A stretch of DNA of 64,000 nucleotides from Chionoecetes opilio (GCA_016584305.1 JACEEZ010003588.1:1-64000); one strand, 5' to 3'. Shown: positions 1 through 12,700, counted from the first letter of the stretch. The notes: generated from the letters alone by a model not told the origin. Made by a program: numbers and translations.

Positions 1-673
1 GATAGTCAATTATCTGGACTTAGTAAGGCATTGACAAGTACCACACGAGTGACTCTTAAATAAGGTTAGGCTCATGAATAGATGGATTCTCATTGGATCA
101 GACTTGCTAGAATAGGCAACAAGGGTACAATTAATGGTTCTAATCTGAAGGGCTGGTGAAGTTCCACAAGGGTCTGTTTTGGGTCCATTACTATTTTTGA
201 TTTACATCAACGACTTGGATAGTAGGATTAGCAGTGATATCAGCAAGTTTGCTGATGATACTAAGGTAGGTAGGATTATTGGATCACAGTCTGATGTAAA
301 CATATTGCAGGGAGACTTAGATAAACTTAACGAGTGGGCAGTTAGATGGCAGATGGAATTTAATATTGATAAGTGCAGCGTTATGAATCTTGGTAGAAGA
401 AACCCTGGTAATAGATACACCATAAGCAATGTATCGCTGAAAAGATCAGAAGGTGAAAAAGATCTTGGAGTGAGGGTGAGCCCAGACCTCCGACCTAGAA
501 AACAATGTATTGAGGCCAGAAATAGAGCTAATAGAGTATTACGATACATTACCAGAAGTGTTAAAAGTAGAAGTGCGGAAGTTATTCTAAAGCTTTATCT
601 GGCTCTAGTCAGGCCTCACCTAGACTATGCGGTTCAGTTTTGGTCTTCATATTACAGGATGGATATAGCCTTA
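1..673 (+). mobile_element. CR1-type LINE fragment (reverse transcriptase), degenerate
   Basis: Plus-strand remnant of CR1 ORF2. The RT core is readable from about 179 to 660 (GPLLFLIYINDL, then KFADDTKVGRIIG with the catalytic F-ADD box, then the thumb). The first 170 bases match the CR1 copy at 16,250-16,440 but carry many one- and two-base deletions. CR1 similarity stops near 673, inside the region that other copies continue as a basic C-terminal tail. RT is the enzyme of target-primed reverse transcription; this copy is dead. Confidence 0.9.
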
Positions 674-794
674 ACCTCTAATTACAGAGAGACGGCACGA
701 CGACTGGTCACTGCCTCGGCTGGATCCCAACTGCCCGCCTATGGGTGACGCTAAGATGTGGCGGGAAGGTGAGGGTTGCCACACACCCCCACAG
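674..794. other. Unclassified spacer between two CR1 fragments
   Basis: About 120 bases between the plus-strand CR1 fragment and the minus-strand one. No coding or repeat assignment could be made. Confidence 0.4.
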
Positions 795-1250
795 AACATA
801 AGAAAATAAGGAAGCTACAAGAGGCCGCGAGGCCTACACGTGGTAGTTCCTGTCACCTAACACTACCTACATCCACCTTTCATCCCCATCCATGAACCTA
901 TCCAGTCCCTCTTTAAAGCTCCCTAATGACTCCGCACTAACTACCTGTCTACTGAGACCATTCCACTCATTCCCCACCCTATTTGTGAGCCAGTTTTTCC
1001 CTATTTCCTTTCTAAATCTACGCTTTTCCAGCTTGAATCCGTTACTTCTTGTTCTACCCTGGTTAAAAGCCGTAAGAACTTTTCCTACCTCTCCTTTATT
1101 AAATCCCTTTATCCACTTAAAAACTTCTATCAGATCGCCCCTTACTCTGCGTCTCGAGTGAGTGTAATTCTAATAACTTCAATCTCTTCTCATAACTAAA
1201 GTTACGCATCCCTTGTATCATTTTGGTCATCCTTCTCTGCACTGTTTCTA
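795..1250 (-). mobile_element. CR1 LINE 3' end fragment
   Basis: Minus-strand copy of the end of CR1 ORF2 plus its short 3' UTR, clearly homologous to 16,960-17,420 and 27,975-28,440. Read on the minus strand it ends in the family's 3' terminus TTATTTTCTTATGTTC. Being opposite in orientation to the fragment at 1-673, it is a separate insertion or an inverted piece. A short TA run (about 1,250-1,270) borders it. Confidence 0.88.
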
Positions 1251-1270
1251 ATATATATATATATATATAT

Positions 1271-2402
1271 TAGACCATCAGCTAACCATCACCGGCGGGC
1301 CGACGTAGGCTGTAGAGTAGCGAACGGCGGCTGCCGGCGGCAAATTTACCTCCATCAGCCCTCCGAAGGCCCGCTGGTGTATTTTTAGACAGGATCATTT
1401 ACTATGTTGAAAATTAATGTACAGAATTTCAAGAATTGAATATTTCTATGTGTAAACATTTTGAAACAACAGTTATATGATTATCTTGCTGTAGTATTAC
1501 ATCAGTAGTGACAAGGAGCGGCAACTTGACGTCAATCCTCCGGAGGCCCGCTGGTACCTATTTATTAGTGGGAAATATTAATTTCATATTATATATATTA
1601 ACACAATAATATACATAGTATCTCAATATCAGTACCATCACTATTATTAGGCCTGTTCAAGCTATTAAAAATTGTTATAAAAGTTTTTATAATAGTTTAT
1701 AGAAATTATCATATATCAGTATATTTCAAATATTTCCAGCTTAATCAGGAACACCGAGAGATACATAGAAATAAAGATGAGATACGTACATAGGAAGAAG
1801 GAGATTACATGGAAAAAGGTTATCAGTTAGTCTATGTGTGTAGCTAGTATCATATAAAAATAACATTTGATTATCCGAGCAAAGATTACGGGATAACACA
1901 AGGTCAAAATTTCCCTTATTTCAATAATTTCCAACATATTATCAACACATATCAATACTCAACGGTACACCCAATAAGGAATATGTAGATGATGGAGAAT
2001 TAATATGGATAATATCATGATTTAGAATAGAATATTATTTGAAATCATTACGCAGCTATCAATGCACTAAACTGCCAGATGTACGATAGTCATTACAAAG
2101 GGTTAAAAACCCACAAAAGGCTTAAATTGTCACCCTTAACCACTCGATAACATAATGAGAACTTAGTTATAACATATTTTCGCTCCTTTATTATATCGAA
2201 ATAGACTGAATAATATAAATGATTGCAGTACGACACGTTTTTTTTTAGGAATTCCTCGGCAGCGTTGTGTCAGTGAGTTGAATCAGTTATTTGGGAAAAC
2301 GCACAAGCGGGTGGATGTTGTTATGCTGTTCGCCGCAATCAATATTCTTCTACATGGCTATTCAGTGTTCCACTTTACACCAGCATGTAAACCAAAATAA
2401 GC
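1271..2402. other. AT-rich spacer, no gene seen
   Basis: No coding exon recognised. Two GC-rich blocks near 1,280-1,375 and 1,510-1,555 share the phrase GGCCCGCTGGT; a related GC block lies at 2,905-2,960. They may be pieces of one dispersed repeat. Confidence 0.4.
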
Positions 2403-2488
2403 CAGTGGCGTACCGAGGGGGGGGGGGGGCCATGCGGTCATGCCCCACCCCCCTTTGGCAAAGAATAAATTATAATAAATTATATATT

Positions 2489-2552
<64 letters not shown>

Positions 2553-2619
2553 TATATATATATATATTATATATATTGGGCCCCCCCCCTTTTCAATTTT
2601 CTGGCTACGTACGCCACTG
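2403..2619. mobile_element. MITE with CAGTGGCGTAC termini and internal TA array
   Basis: Terminal inverted repeats CAGTGGCGTACC (2,403) and GTACGCCACTG (ending 2,619), each followed inward by a G or C homopolymer, enclose a (TA)n array at about 2,490-2,572. A second partial copy of the right end lies at 8,838-8,872. Superfamily not assigned. Confidence 0.65.
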
Positions 2620-2719
2620 CCAAAAACGAAAATGTTTTGTACTTATGAAATAAACAATGTCCGTAGCAATTATGATCTCCTTTTCATCGTATTACTGGAT
2701 AACGACATAGGAATATTAT

Positions 2720-2859
2720 GGTTATACTTTCTAAGTATATTGAGATATAGTAATGTTTTTATAAGTTTTGACAGCCCATTAGTCTATTAATCGGCTAATG
2801 GGTTGTGCAAACCCCTTAAAAACATTACTATATCTGCAATATACTTAGAAAGTATAACC
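2720..2859. repeat. Small hairpin (foldback) element
   Basis: Two inverted arms of about 45 bases (outer sequence GGTTATACTTTCTAAG and its complement) flank a loop of about 50 bases that itself holds shorter inverted words such as CCCATTAG / CTAATGGG. Looks like a small MITE or foldback. Confidence 0.75.
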
Positions 2860-3829
2860 AAAATTCCTCAATCAGTTAATTAACAGCGGAAAATGGTCAT
2901 ATGCCCTAGGGCGGGCCGCTGGGAGCGGCCCGCCGGGGAGCCTCTGAAGGCCCTCCGTCTTTGTGTTTGCTGATATATGTATCCCGTACTCATCATGTAT
3001 ATATAACTTTTTTGAATCCTCTAATATCACTTTACATCATGATTTTATAAGTATCTAATTGAAACGTAAAACCACTACATATTATATTAGTAGAAAAACC
3101 CACTATTACATAACGTTTTAAATTTACGTTAAAAAAATGTATCGTAGCGACGTAACCAAACACCACCTAAATACAACATAGACAATTCAAGAGTGAACGT
3201 ATGATTTATGTATATATTACGAATTTTACTAACGTTACCAAAACCTTACCTTCTCAAAACGTAAAGTTTACGTAGTGTGTTTGCGGGGAAGCCCTATTCC
3301 CTCTCCTCAGCCTACACTCCCCCGTTCATCACACCTCCCCTTTTCCCTTTCTCCGCAGCATACACCTGCCCCACTCACAACACCTTCCCCCACCCCCAGT
3401 CCTCATCCTACACCTGACCCAGTGACCAGCACCTTCTCCCCCAACTCCTTATCCTCACCTCCCCCTCCCTTTCCCCCCCCTCCCCCAAGATGCTTTTTCC
3501 TCTGCAGATCTGGCGGTTTTCGACACTACGCCTCCTCCCCTTCCCGGCCCCCTTACAGCCGCGGCCGTGGATTCGCCTTCCTTCGTCTCTTAACTCATGT
3601 ATGCAGGAAATATTCACTATCTGAGAAACAAATAAGAGTTAATGTATGTCCCCATAGCTGCATAATGTATTTTCATTTACAGATTATGCACGTAAAACTG
3701 CTTTATTTTTCCCACAATTATCAACCATTATAACCATTGCAAGAATCTGTTATGTATAACCACGACTAAGGAACTCTATTAATATTTTTCCTTATATGAA
3801 CTCACACCATCGTAAAGTCATAGATTTAA
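2860..3829. other. Spacer with a C/T-rich tract, no gene seen
   Basis: Holds a strongly C-rich stretch (3,290-3,490). The open frames through it are composition artefacts and no family is recognisable. Confidence 0.4.
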
Positions 3830-3955
3830 CCTTGCAGGGAATATTAACCTTACGGGGAGTATCAACCTTGCAGGAGATTAACCTTGCGGGGAGTATCAAC
3901 CTTGCAGGGAGTATTACCTACAGGGAGTTTTAACCCGGGCAGGGAGTATTGCTAA
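3830..3955. repeat. Tandem repeat, about 23-bp unit
   Basis: Five to six imperfect units built on TTAACCTTGCAGGGAGTATC, with indels that shorten later units. Confidence 0.8.
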
Positions 3956-4250
3956 ATAAGGAAAACCTTCTATGTCTATCACAGGATCTGGGTAAATTCG
4001 GGTTTTCCCTTATTATATCTTCAGATATGTCTGACTGAGTGGAAACCATATAGGATTATTATTACACTCTTTCAGCCAGGTAGGGCCTTAAATCATAATC
4101 CTGTATTCAATTTGAGGTTGCTATCTCCTCGCGACACATTATTATTAGGATTTTCATTAGTTGGCAATATATTCATTATGAACTGGAATACCACTTTCCT
4201 CTAAACCTCACTTATTGGTGTGGGCAAGAAAGTGGTTCCTTTTCTGGTAA

Positions 4251-4481
4251 TTAATGGGGGCTGTGCATGACTAGGAATACTCTCCTGTTCGACTGTATGG
4301 TATGTGGGATGGGTCCCATTATTACCTTACCACCAGCACTAGTGAACATTGAGACGTTATGTATTTTGATGACCTTCCTTAGGTAACGCCCAAAATATTC
4401 GGCTCCTATTATTAATTGGAAGGGACCATCAACGTCTTTGAAGGTATTACTAACTAGTTTAACACCATTATCCCTCAGCAT
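4251..4481 (-). pseudogene. BEL/Pao aspartic-protease region fragment
   Basis: A 76-codon open stretch including FQLIIGAEYFGRYL, which resembles the second conserved segment of Pao-type retroelement proteases (usually written as ILIGxDYF). The active-site DSG/DTG segment is not visible, so this is a partial domain. In a complete element it would process the Gag-Pol polyprotein. Confidence 0.65.
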
Positions 4482-4753
4482 TTCAGCTGTGTCCTTTAGT
4501 CCATGAAACAGTTAACTGATCCCAAATATTATTACTACTACAGCAGCTATCCTACATTTATATCTTCCCAATTGGACTGGGGGATTGAACTATGTCATGG
4601 GATTTGAGCCTCATTATTGGCGGGGAAAACCTGATATGGCTATGTTACTTTATTAATTATGGGTAGTTGTAAAAATTCAACTATCTCTCTGCTTATGAAG
4701 GATTTTTGGGTGCACCACTGTCAACCATTGTTTTTACATTGACTGAATGCCCA

Positions 4754-5017
4754 TTATGGCTCACATTCAACTCCGCAGTGGGAACAGCTGCTAAAACTAC
4801 TCTTATTAGTGACTGCCATTTTAATACTGAAAGGGTCTGAGTTATTATCACTGTTAGGACAAAGAGCGATGTTATGAACAGATTGTTTACATTTCCTACA
4901 AGTTCTTAAGCTTATAGGGCATGCATTTGAAGCATGTTTACCACGGAAACAGGTTAGACAAATACCAAGGCGCATTAACCTTTCAAATCTCGTGTAACAA
5001 TCTGAATAGATATTCAT
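4754..5017 (-). pseudogene. BEL/Pao Gag zinc-knuckle fragment
   Basis: An 87-codon open stretch with paired CCHC-like knuckles: CLTCFRGKHASNAC followed by CRKCKQSVHNIALC. This spacing is typical of the nucleocapsid end of BEL/Pao Gag, which binds the element RNA. It lies upstream of the protease piece, in the expected order. The Gag N-terminus to the right is interrupted. Confidence 0.75.
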
Positions 5018-5729
5018 GTGGAGGGTCTAGTTCCCCTCACATAAGACACAATTTATTTTTCGACTTCACTAGAAGTCGCCTCTGATGTAGGGATTGTATC
5101 CATTATTTGAGTAGGTCTAAGTGGTTTACTGGTAGGCTGAGAAGTTTGAATCGTAATTACAGGCTGTTTGATTTGCGTAACAGGCGCAGGATAACTACCC
5201 ACTAACGAGGGATCCTTAAACTTTGAGGGTGGCTGATATAGCTGATTACCTTCAGGCGTACCTGATCTCCCTGTGGGGGGGGGGTTCTGGCTTAATACCT
5301 TGCAAACTTTGGGGTTTAAAAAAACTTTAGCTGTTGATGAAATATGAGCACACCCGTAACCCTCAATTCAAATTACTTTATCGAGATATCTTTGACATTC
5401 GTGTTCATGATTGATAATTATAATACATTGCTGAATAATTTCTTTATCCCCAGCTTGTCTTAATTGAACTTCATATATGCAGTAAGCCATCTCATATTTT
5501 TCCCATTTAGTTTTTAGCATTAGCAGACCTGAGTTTAAACTATTATAGTCTATAGTCTATAGGGGTTTGTCCCAGCTGCTTCATCACAAAGTATTATATA
5601 ATCGTGTCAGCCACCTTTTTAGCAGCTAATGATTTAGTCCCCTTCTCCATGATTTTTAAATTGATTAACTCAGTCAAATAAATATTAAATGGAAGATTAC
5701 ATTACTATATATAATAGTTGTTAGTTGTA

Positions 5730-6791
5730 ATTAAATTTTATCTAAGGGTGGTAGAGCCTGCCCCGGCCTGACAAGGACGCATAGCAAAGCGTATATAATT
5801 TCAACCACCACCTAACTACTACAACTAACTAGTACTACGCAACCTCTTATCTACTACCCGGCATATGGTAGTTGACAGCTGAGTCATTCTTGACGCCCGC
5901 GAAAACCCCCGCCTCCAGCCTCATAACCAGCGGTTGTGGTAGGCTCATAATTAACCTCACAATTAACGACCACTTTCAATCACATGATCATCAATATTCC
6001 TCACTCGGGGCACCAACATGTGGGAATTTATGTCACATACAAAATTTTAAACTGAGGGTTCTCTTTTCTAACATCAAACCCATATATCCCTGCCCGACTC
6101 CATACCCTAGCTAATCAACTAACTAGGATACTTATCGGTGGATAGTGGGTTAAAAAAGGGCTGTAGGTCTTGTATTAATACTACAATGGTCTTGTGATCT
6201 GCAGTGGTAGCGCATGATCAGAGCCGCCCTTGAAAGACAGAGGCGGCGGGCTGGAGGTTGGTTTCGTTTCGGCGTCAGAAGGGCTTTCACACCAAGTTAC
6301 TTTACGCACGGCTATTTTTATCAGTGTGTTGTTCTTTACACATGTCCTTTGATTTAAACTATATGTACCAAAGAGTCTATATACAATTCTTTTCAATGTA
6401 ATCAGATAAAATCAAAGAGATGTTACTCTCACGGGAACTGGAATGGTACTGTTTCTCCATGGGGAGCGGCTAGCGGCCCCCTACCTATAGCCACGTACAG
6501 AAATCTTATTTGGGTAGTATTTATGGGCGGCAACCCAAAGACCGCGCTCCAAATTAAGGTGCTAATTATTTAAGTGCAAAGTTTATTAACCACTGGGAAT
6601 ATTAAAATTTTTCCTATCCAGTACTAAACATTTACTTAAATTACCTTTTATTACCCATTACCATTATAATTATATATATACATCCCTATACACCCCTATC
6701 AATGAGCGGAAAATACTTCACTCACAAGGGGGGGGGAAACAAAACCACCACTCTACCAATTATGAGAGGGTGGTTTATGGATAATTTCCCC
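5730..6791 (-). repeat. Probable BEL/Pao LTR (limits uncertain)
   Basis: Two blocks match the region next to the BEL/Pao integrase at 20.4-21.05 kb: the CTAACTAGGATACTTATC area (about 6,110) and the G-run followed by AAACAAAACCACCACT (about 6,730). Read on the minus strand the upper edge would be near 6,791. The lower edge and primer-binding site were not resolved. Confidence 0.45.
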
Positions 6792-7084
6792 AGACTGGAA
6801 AATTTGCAGTAAAGATATGGTATTTACTTCGGTAGTGGGCTTTCAAAAGTCATAGGATTCTTTCCTCCATTATCGTGTATCTTTCTTCATTCTGTGTATT
6901 TTGAGCCCCATTTCCCATGGCGCAATCGAATATTAATGGCATTAAAATGTACTACCGAAAATCTACAGTTATTTTAGCCAGAAAGTTTAAATTAGGTTAA
7001 ATCAGATTGGGTTAGGTTAGAGGTTTGGGGGTTTTGGGTTTTGTAAGAAGATATAGAGATAAAACGAAAATTACCAATACTATG
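6792..7084. other. Spacer
   Basis: AT-rich with a short GGTTAGGTTAG-like stretch (about 6,990-7,022), too short and degenerate to be a telomeric array. Confidence 0.4.
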
Positions 7085-8000
7085 GCAGTGTGAAGCTTAG
7101 CAATGTGTGCGGGGCGGGCCTGGAGGGGCAGGGGGGGCACCCCCCTCAACACAAAATGTAAACAAACATTGATTTCCGACAAAAACGAGATCCAGATTAA
7201 TTAAAAAAAAACACCAAAACTATTCAGGAAAACTTAAGTTTCAGCCTCGAAATCGGTGGTTGCCCAATAACAAAAAATTTTCCAAGATATTAAGGTAACA
7301 CGCCAAAGGGGACCCTCTACCTTTTGTTTTTGTTGAAGGGCACCGATGTCGGGATCGAAGATATTCGCCATGGTTTACACCTGTGAATCTATCACAGTCG
7401 CGAGGGTTGATTAGGCCCACTCAGGAAGGTACAGATCAGGCATGATGGTATGGTGTGATTCGGCTTGAGGCAGATGAAGTGTGGTGCCGTGATGGTATCT
7501 TGTGTTGTGTGGAAGGCTTCGTCCCGTCTACAGGTACCGTTACAGCCTTTTTACTAGTACTCTATCCAGTTTGCATTTACAATTTCCTTATCCTAGAGTC
7601 GGGTGGATTAGGGACGAGGGGGTGTAAGGCCTAACCTTTCCCTCCATTTACAGTGGAGAGCGGCAGCGGGACTGCAGGGGGGGGTCATTTACATATGACG
7701 GCCATCTTGGCAGCAGAAACAGCCACCTTGTTGCCCCACCTCTTGTTTTCTCTTAAACTCTAACTTTTTCTTGGTATTACGCATTACTGTTGATATTATT
7801 AGTAACATAGCTACAAATTTGTGTTCAGTGGTCTACTGCTCAACACAGATCACTCCAGACCACCTTAGTAATACACCAAAAGGCCATTCCGCCTTCTCTG
7901 CCCGACCTCTCATTAGTAATATGGACGCATTAGACGCAGGGTGAATTTTGCATTCCCTTTCTTGGGAAAAAAACTGCGTCTTATGCGCCAGCAAATACGG
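7085..8000 (-). mobile_element. Partial copy of the CCGTATTTGCC TIR element
   Basis: Reverse-complement homologue of 24,570-26,520. Shared landmarks include TCTATCACAGTCGCGAGGGT (7,389), the GTCTACAGGTACCGTTACAG area (about 7,530) and the terminus GCCAGCAAATACGG ending at 8,000. The other end is lost near 7,085, about where the larger copy holds its palindromic insertion. No coding capacity seen. Confidence 0.8.
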
Positions 8001-8006
8001 TATATA

Positions 8007-8825
8007 CAGTCAAACCTCAATATAACGGACTAAAGGGGGGGAGGAGTGGTCCGTTAAAGCCGATTGTCCGTTATAGCGAGGGTATTTTCCCAAGGGGGGA
8101 AAAATATATGAAAAAAACGGAAAAATTGTGAAAAAAAATAGAAATAATCACAAACACAACCAGACTGTGTAGCTATGTTGGGAGGTAAACAGTGACTGGC
8201 ACTACATGCTGAATTTGGTCCGCTCCTACACATGAAATAAATGAGAAATAATCACAAACACAACCAGACCGTGTAGCTAGTCAAGCTCAAGCTCTAGTGA
8301 GTTAAACAAATTACAACGAGCCAGATTCAGCCGTGGCTTCCAAAGGTATTGCTTATTATTATATATATTATATGGTTGTGAAGTGCAGTTTATACCCGTG
8401 TCACTATTTAGGTCAGTGTAGCACTGCGTGTCACCTTAGATAAGGGTGATTTAGGGTGTTGAGGTGACAGGGAGACGTAGCAGCGGCCACGCCATAACAC
8501 TAATAGTCACTATTTTAAACAATACACATCTCAATACACATCATAAACATCATACACATCACATCATCATGTACCACTAAATCACTAGCAACACAGGCTC
8601 TTTCTTTATAATATTATATCTTAATATGTGATACATCAAAACTCCTTAAAACCCAAGCATTCCAAAATAAAATGAGAAAATAATATAATTATGTTGAGTT
8701 GACAATTCGAGCAGCGATAAGCGGTCTAATATATATATATTAAAAAAAAAAAAAAAATCACGCAAATGGAGTCCGTTATATCCGAAGTCCGTTACATCGA
8801 GGTCCGTTATATCGAGGTTTGACTG
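8007..8825. mobile_element. Pogo/Tigger-like MITE, CAGTCAAACCTC family, copy 1
   Basis: Inverted termini CAGTCAAACCTCAATATAACG (8,007) and its near complement ending TTTGACTG (8,825), flanked by TA on both sides, the duplication typical of Tc1/mariner/pogo elements. Homologous to 14,946-15,703 and, inverted, to 29,697-30,395. Non-coding. A TA run and an A run (about 8,728-8,758) are local expansions absent from copy 2. Confidence 0.88.
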
Positions 8826-8837
8826 TATATATATTGC

Positions 8838-8872
8838 CCCCCCCCCCATTTTCAATTTTCTGAGTACGCCAC
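8838..8872. mobile_element. Right-end fragment of the CAGTGGCGTAC MITE
   Basis: C-run then TTTTCAATTTTCTGAGTACG and CCACTG, matching the right end of 2,403-2,619. Confidence 0.6.
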
Positions 8873-9714
8873 TGGTTCTTGCATTTCACATTGTACTGTT
8901 TCTCAAGTTTTGTAGTGGAGCTGCAAACAGTGTAAGGTGTGGCTCCTAAGCATACCCAGTCACCAGAGAGAAACTCAATATTCAATTGTATAGCTCACTG
9001 ACTCAAGACCATTTGCATTTAAAATTGTAGGGAAATAAAATAATCAATGTTATGTCCATTGACTAAATTAATTCTTTATTGCTTCTATGGTCTTTTCTTT
9101 TTTTGACCCGTAAGGTGAAAATTAGGATTGGCCATTTCTCCTCTCCGTCCATAATATATTAATCTATTTGTTTTTGCTGGGTTCTGAATCATGTAGGTAC
9201 CCTAGTTTCATTACTAATCCAGCACCTGGTAATTTTCCATCCTGATTCCTTTTACTGGACAACTGATTTTTTTTTGGCCTATTCTCTATAACCTCATGGA
9301 GGTTAACATTCCATTACTCCTTCATCAAACCCCTTTCGTAAAAATAGGTGGTGGGAGGTTACACCCACATGTTATATGTGTAGACCTTTCCAATGTCACT
9401 CACTCCTGTCTTATGTTACAATCTTACCTGACCCTTTGTCCAGCTTGTATTGTCCATTTTCTACCTATTTTCCTTTTATCATGCTGCAGCCCCACGGAAT
9501 ATTTTCCCTAGTAATGCCGTCTCTACGTTGACAACGTAATTATACCTTACCGACATGTTGCAGTCATTTGAATATACAGTAGACAAAGATACAGAAAAGT
9601 AAAGTTGGTAATTTCAGTTGTGTTGTATCATCTAATGATTTCTTTTGACAGCCTTTGCAATAGTGATAGATACTGAGAATCTCAACATACAATAAAATTA
9701 TATGCATATGTAAC
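8873..9714. other. Spacer, no gene seen
   Basis: AT-rich. Short open frames on either strand show no recognisable family. Confidence 0.4.
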
Positions 9715-9795
9715 ACGGCAAAATGAGTCAAAACTGGGGACTCACGATTGACGAAAAGTTTACACTGAGTGGTGAGAGTAAAGTAATATATAGCC
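9715..9795. repeat. 80-bp dispersed repeat, copy 1
   Basis: Contains GGGGACTCACGATTGACGAA and GTTTACACTGAGTGGT, nearly identical to 12,477-12,553. Similarity stops abruptly on both sides. Confidence 0.8.
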
Positions 9796-9888
9796 ATTTG
9801 TTAAATAATAATTTTTCTTCACTCCTCAGTCCCAATTCATTTGGATATAGGTTTCCGGCCATATGTTTATGTTCGTAGTCACTGGTGT

Positions 9889-10580
9889 GGTAGAGCGACG
9901 AACGACGAACGGCAGACCTTCGCTTACCATAAGAGGGGTTTGTTTTGGAAGGAAGAGCAGCGAGGAAGGTTGGCGGTCAAGGGTGAAGACATGGGTACAC
10001 CCGTGTCTTCACCTCAACCTTCGATGAATTTTTATTACATTCCTAATCTGGATGGATTAAGAGATATGCTAAAAATATTCTTTCAAATATGTATTTAAGT
10101 ATAAGTATAAGATTATTAGGTATTACATATGCGGCAATAAGTGATTTTAGTGACAATAATGAAGGAGGTTCAGGATAGCGGGGTAAGTATTGCTTGAGCG
10201 GATAATTGGAATAGTCGGATGTTCGGATATCACAGTAACCATAAACGTAAGGACAAAATGGTATAGAACATAAAAGATGCAGCTTTGAAGGCCAATCCAG
10301 TGGTATCCGCGAAAGTAAAATTCATGCATAAATAAAGCCACAAATCAATGTTTTCTAAAAACAAACAAAAACAAAGTAAAATAAATGGCCAAAACAAGAC
10401 ACAATGTGGTGGTGAAAAAAGTCGGTTTTTTGGACAAGTCGGATGTTTGGAGGTCGGATGTTGGGAATTTGGCTGTACACCGCCGCGTGAGAACTCAACC
10501 AACCCTGCCTTTCTGTCCACTCTCGGTAACAATTTGAAGGTTCTGCCGCTCGTCGGTACCTCGCCGTTCGTCGCTCTACC
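9889..10580. mobile_element. TIR element with GGTAGAGCGACGAAC ends
   Basis: Left end GGTAGAGCGACGAACGACGA (9,889) and right end TTCGTCGCTCTACC (to 10,580) are inverted copies about 690 bp apart. Internal repeats of TCGGATGTT (about 10,215, 10,440, 10,457) suggest a second nested element. No transposase found. Confidence 0.6.
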
Positions 10581-10720
10581 GCCTTGACTCTCGGTACGGG
10601 CCATACTCTCTCTCTCTCGCCGAGCCTGGCACGGACTGGTCGTGTGGAGGGAGTCGTTTCCCCTGCAACCCTTTAGAAGGTATGTGAGTGGTGGTGTACT
10701 TATAAGGATATCTGGTACAT

Positions 10721-11207
10721 TGATTAGTTCATGACAGACTTGTAACTTGTGTTGTTATCAGGGTTTTGGTCCTGGTAGTGGAGCGGAGTGGTGAGACACC
10801 GGCTTGTGGCACACGTGGTCCATGTTGGGTGTTGGGACCAGCTGAGTGACAGCAGATGGTGACCAGCTTGGACACCAGTATATAGAGCTAAGGCCCTATT
10901 ATAGCTCCGTTGTTTATTTATGTAGATAGGTATAGTACCTAATAACTGAGTACGTATTGGAACTTTTGTAACTGTGTTAAGCCCGGATGAGAAGTTAGTC
11001 GTTTCGGGTATTATTATTATTATTTTCGTGTTTTCGGTGAAACCATAGGAGTTGTGATGTGATTACTGATCGTGATCCCAGTTATCCTCATATATTCTCT
11101 GAATCTTTAAAAAAAAAATCCCACTTATTGTGGGTGGTGGCAGCGTAATCGCTAGGTTTGTGGAACCCTTCAAATTAACATCTAGCCAAAAGGGGGGGCA
11201 CTACAAG
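10721..11207 (+). repeat. LTR-like repeat, left copy
   Basis: Begins TGATTAGTTCATGACAGAC and ends GGGGGGGCACTACA, so it has TG...CA boundaries. It matches 13,013-13,538 almost base for base apart from a 39-base block present only in the right copy and small changes near an A/T run. The sequence after its end (TTGGTGGCAGCTGG) could be a primer-binding site. Orientation is inferred only from that. Confidence 0.7.
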
Positions 11208-12476
11208 TTGGTGGCAGCTGGTTAGGGATCCATTTCATGGTTCCCCTTACCCACGTGCTAACACAGACATAGATAAAGAACGTAGTGATGGCCTGGCACA
11301 TGCCAGGGTAGGGAAGTGAAAGGTTGCTGCATGAAACACGCACGCCCCAGATCCGCAGTTGACAATGAAAGTGAAGTGGGAAGTGAAGGTAGTGTGGATG
11401 GGGGTAGCGTGGATGCAGTGTGGAAGTGGATAAGGATTTGTTGATGTCGGGTGGATGTGGATGGATGATGAGGGTATTGTTGTATTGTTCAAGGTATGCA
11501 TGTGGATAATGATGTCGAGTGGATGTGGATATGGGAATGTGTGGATAGAGGGCTTATAATCCACACTAACACATGTAAAAGGTACGGTAAGATTAGGTTA
11601 CCGTACCTTACGGTAAGGTTAAGGTTAGGTTAGGGTAACAAGTAGTATAATGTAAAATAACACTAATGTAGGGCAGGATAGATGGCTGTTGGAGCTAGCA
11701 GAAGTGGTAATAATGGAGGAGGAACTTGAACAGACAGAGAAGGCCAGTGAGGAGATACGTGAATCTTAATGATAGGTAGTAAGAAGGGTTAATCTCTAGT
11801 GAGAAAGAGATATGTTGATGAAAGTTTCCTAGACAGACTTGTAAAGGTTAGAAAACTTACTTTAGAGGGTGTACATAGATTACACTAAACACTAGAGCCG
11901 CAAAGGATTTCGTCAGACCCGAGGATGTACTTGGCTCCGAGCTTTGCTCGTTGGGTGATTGACGCAGGAGTGTATGCCTCAATTAGGAGGTGAGCCTTAT
12001 CCCAAGTTACGGAAGGGTATGTTGAAAATCCAGTCGTGATTTCTCCCTACGTGCCTATGCCTAGGTTTAGTGGGGTAAAGGAACAACCATTACAGACTAG
12101 AGGGATGAGTCCAGTTGCGACTCTATATGGCTTCGGCCTAAGTAAGTAGGAGATTAAGTGAGAAGGTGGAGTAAAGTCATTACATTGAAATTATGTATCC
12201 CCAAACTGGCTAATCTGCTCTTGGTGAGGGAGGTGAAGAAATTAAGAATGCAATACGACTTGATTATTGTTTTTGTAAAGCTCATTTGAGAGTTGTAATG
12301 TCCAGCTTATGTTTTTTTGTGTGGATAGAAAACCAAAATGTGAATTTAAAAGGAGAGAAGTCATGATCTGTTACTATTTTCTGGTAGTACTTAGCTGGAA
12401 GGTAGTACATCTGGCAGGATATGTGTTGAAGGACTGAGGAACAAATTTTTTTTTTGTGGGGGGAGGAAGCCATGTA

Positions 12477-12553
12477 ACACGGGAAAATGAGTCAAACGGG
12501 GGACTCACGATTGACGAAAAGTTTACACTGAGTGGTAGGAGTAAAGTAATATA
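12477..12553. repeat. 80-bp dispersed repeat, copy 2
   Basis: Second copy of the 9,715-9,795 sequence, here followed immediately by a Tigger-like terminus. Confidence 0.8.
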
Positions 12554-12700
12554 CAGGGAAGTCCCGTTATACGAGCATTTGGTATACGAGAAATCAATGA
12601 TACGAGCTGAGTAAATTAGGGTCTATTTTCAATATACGAGATCGAAAATCGAAAATCCAATGCTACGACATTCAAACTGGGGTGAGTAAAATTACCAAGT
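12554..12700. mobile_element. Pogo/Tigger-type terminus (partial)
   Basis: CAGGGAAGTCCCGTTATACG directly after TA resembles termini of pogo/Tigger elements, and the following TACGAG repeats fit. I could not find the partner end. Confidence 0.5.

Larger units (their letters stand above)
4040..5720 (-). mobile_element. BEL/Pao LTR retrotransposon, gag-protease part
   Basis: Minus-strand internal region of a BEL/Pao element. In element order (right to left) it carries degraded gag, a zinc-knuckle region and a protease region, then fades near 4.04 kb before any RT can be read. A probable LTR lies at 5.73-6.79 kb, the expected side for a 5' LTR. Frames are broken throughout. A relative of the same group supplies the 3' half at 20.4-22.4 kb. 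Confidence 0.7.

Noticed and set aside
3275..3733. Pro/Ser-rich 152-codon frame
   Set aside because: C/T-rich composition artefact, no domain.
6990..11645. GGTTAGGTTAG-like stretches as telomeric (TTAGG)n repeats
   Set aside because: Only a few degenerate units; no array.
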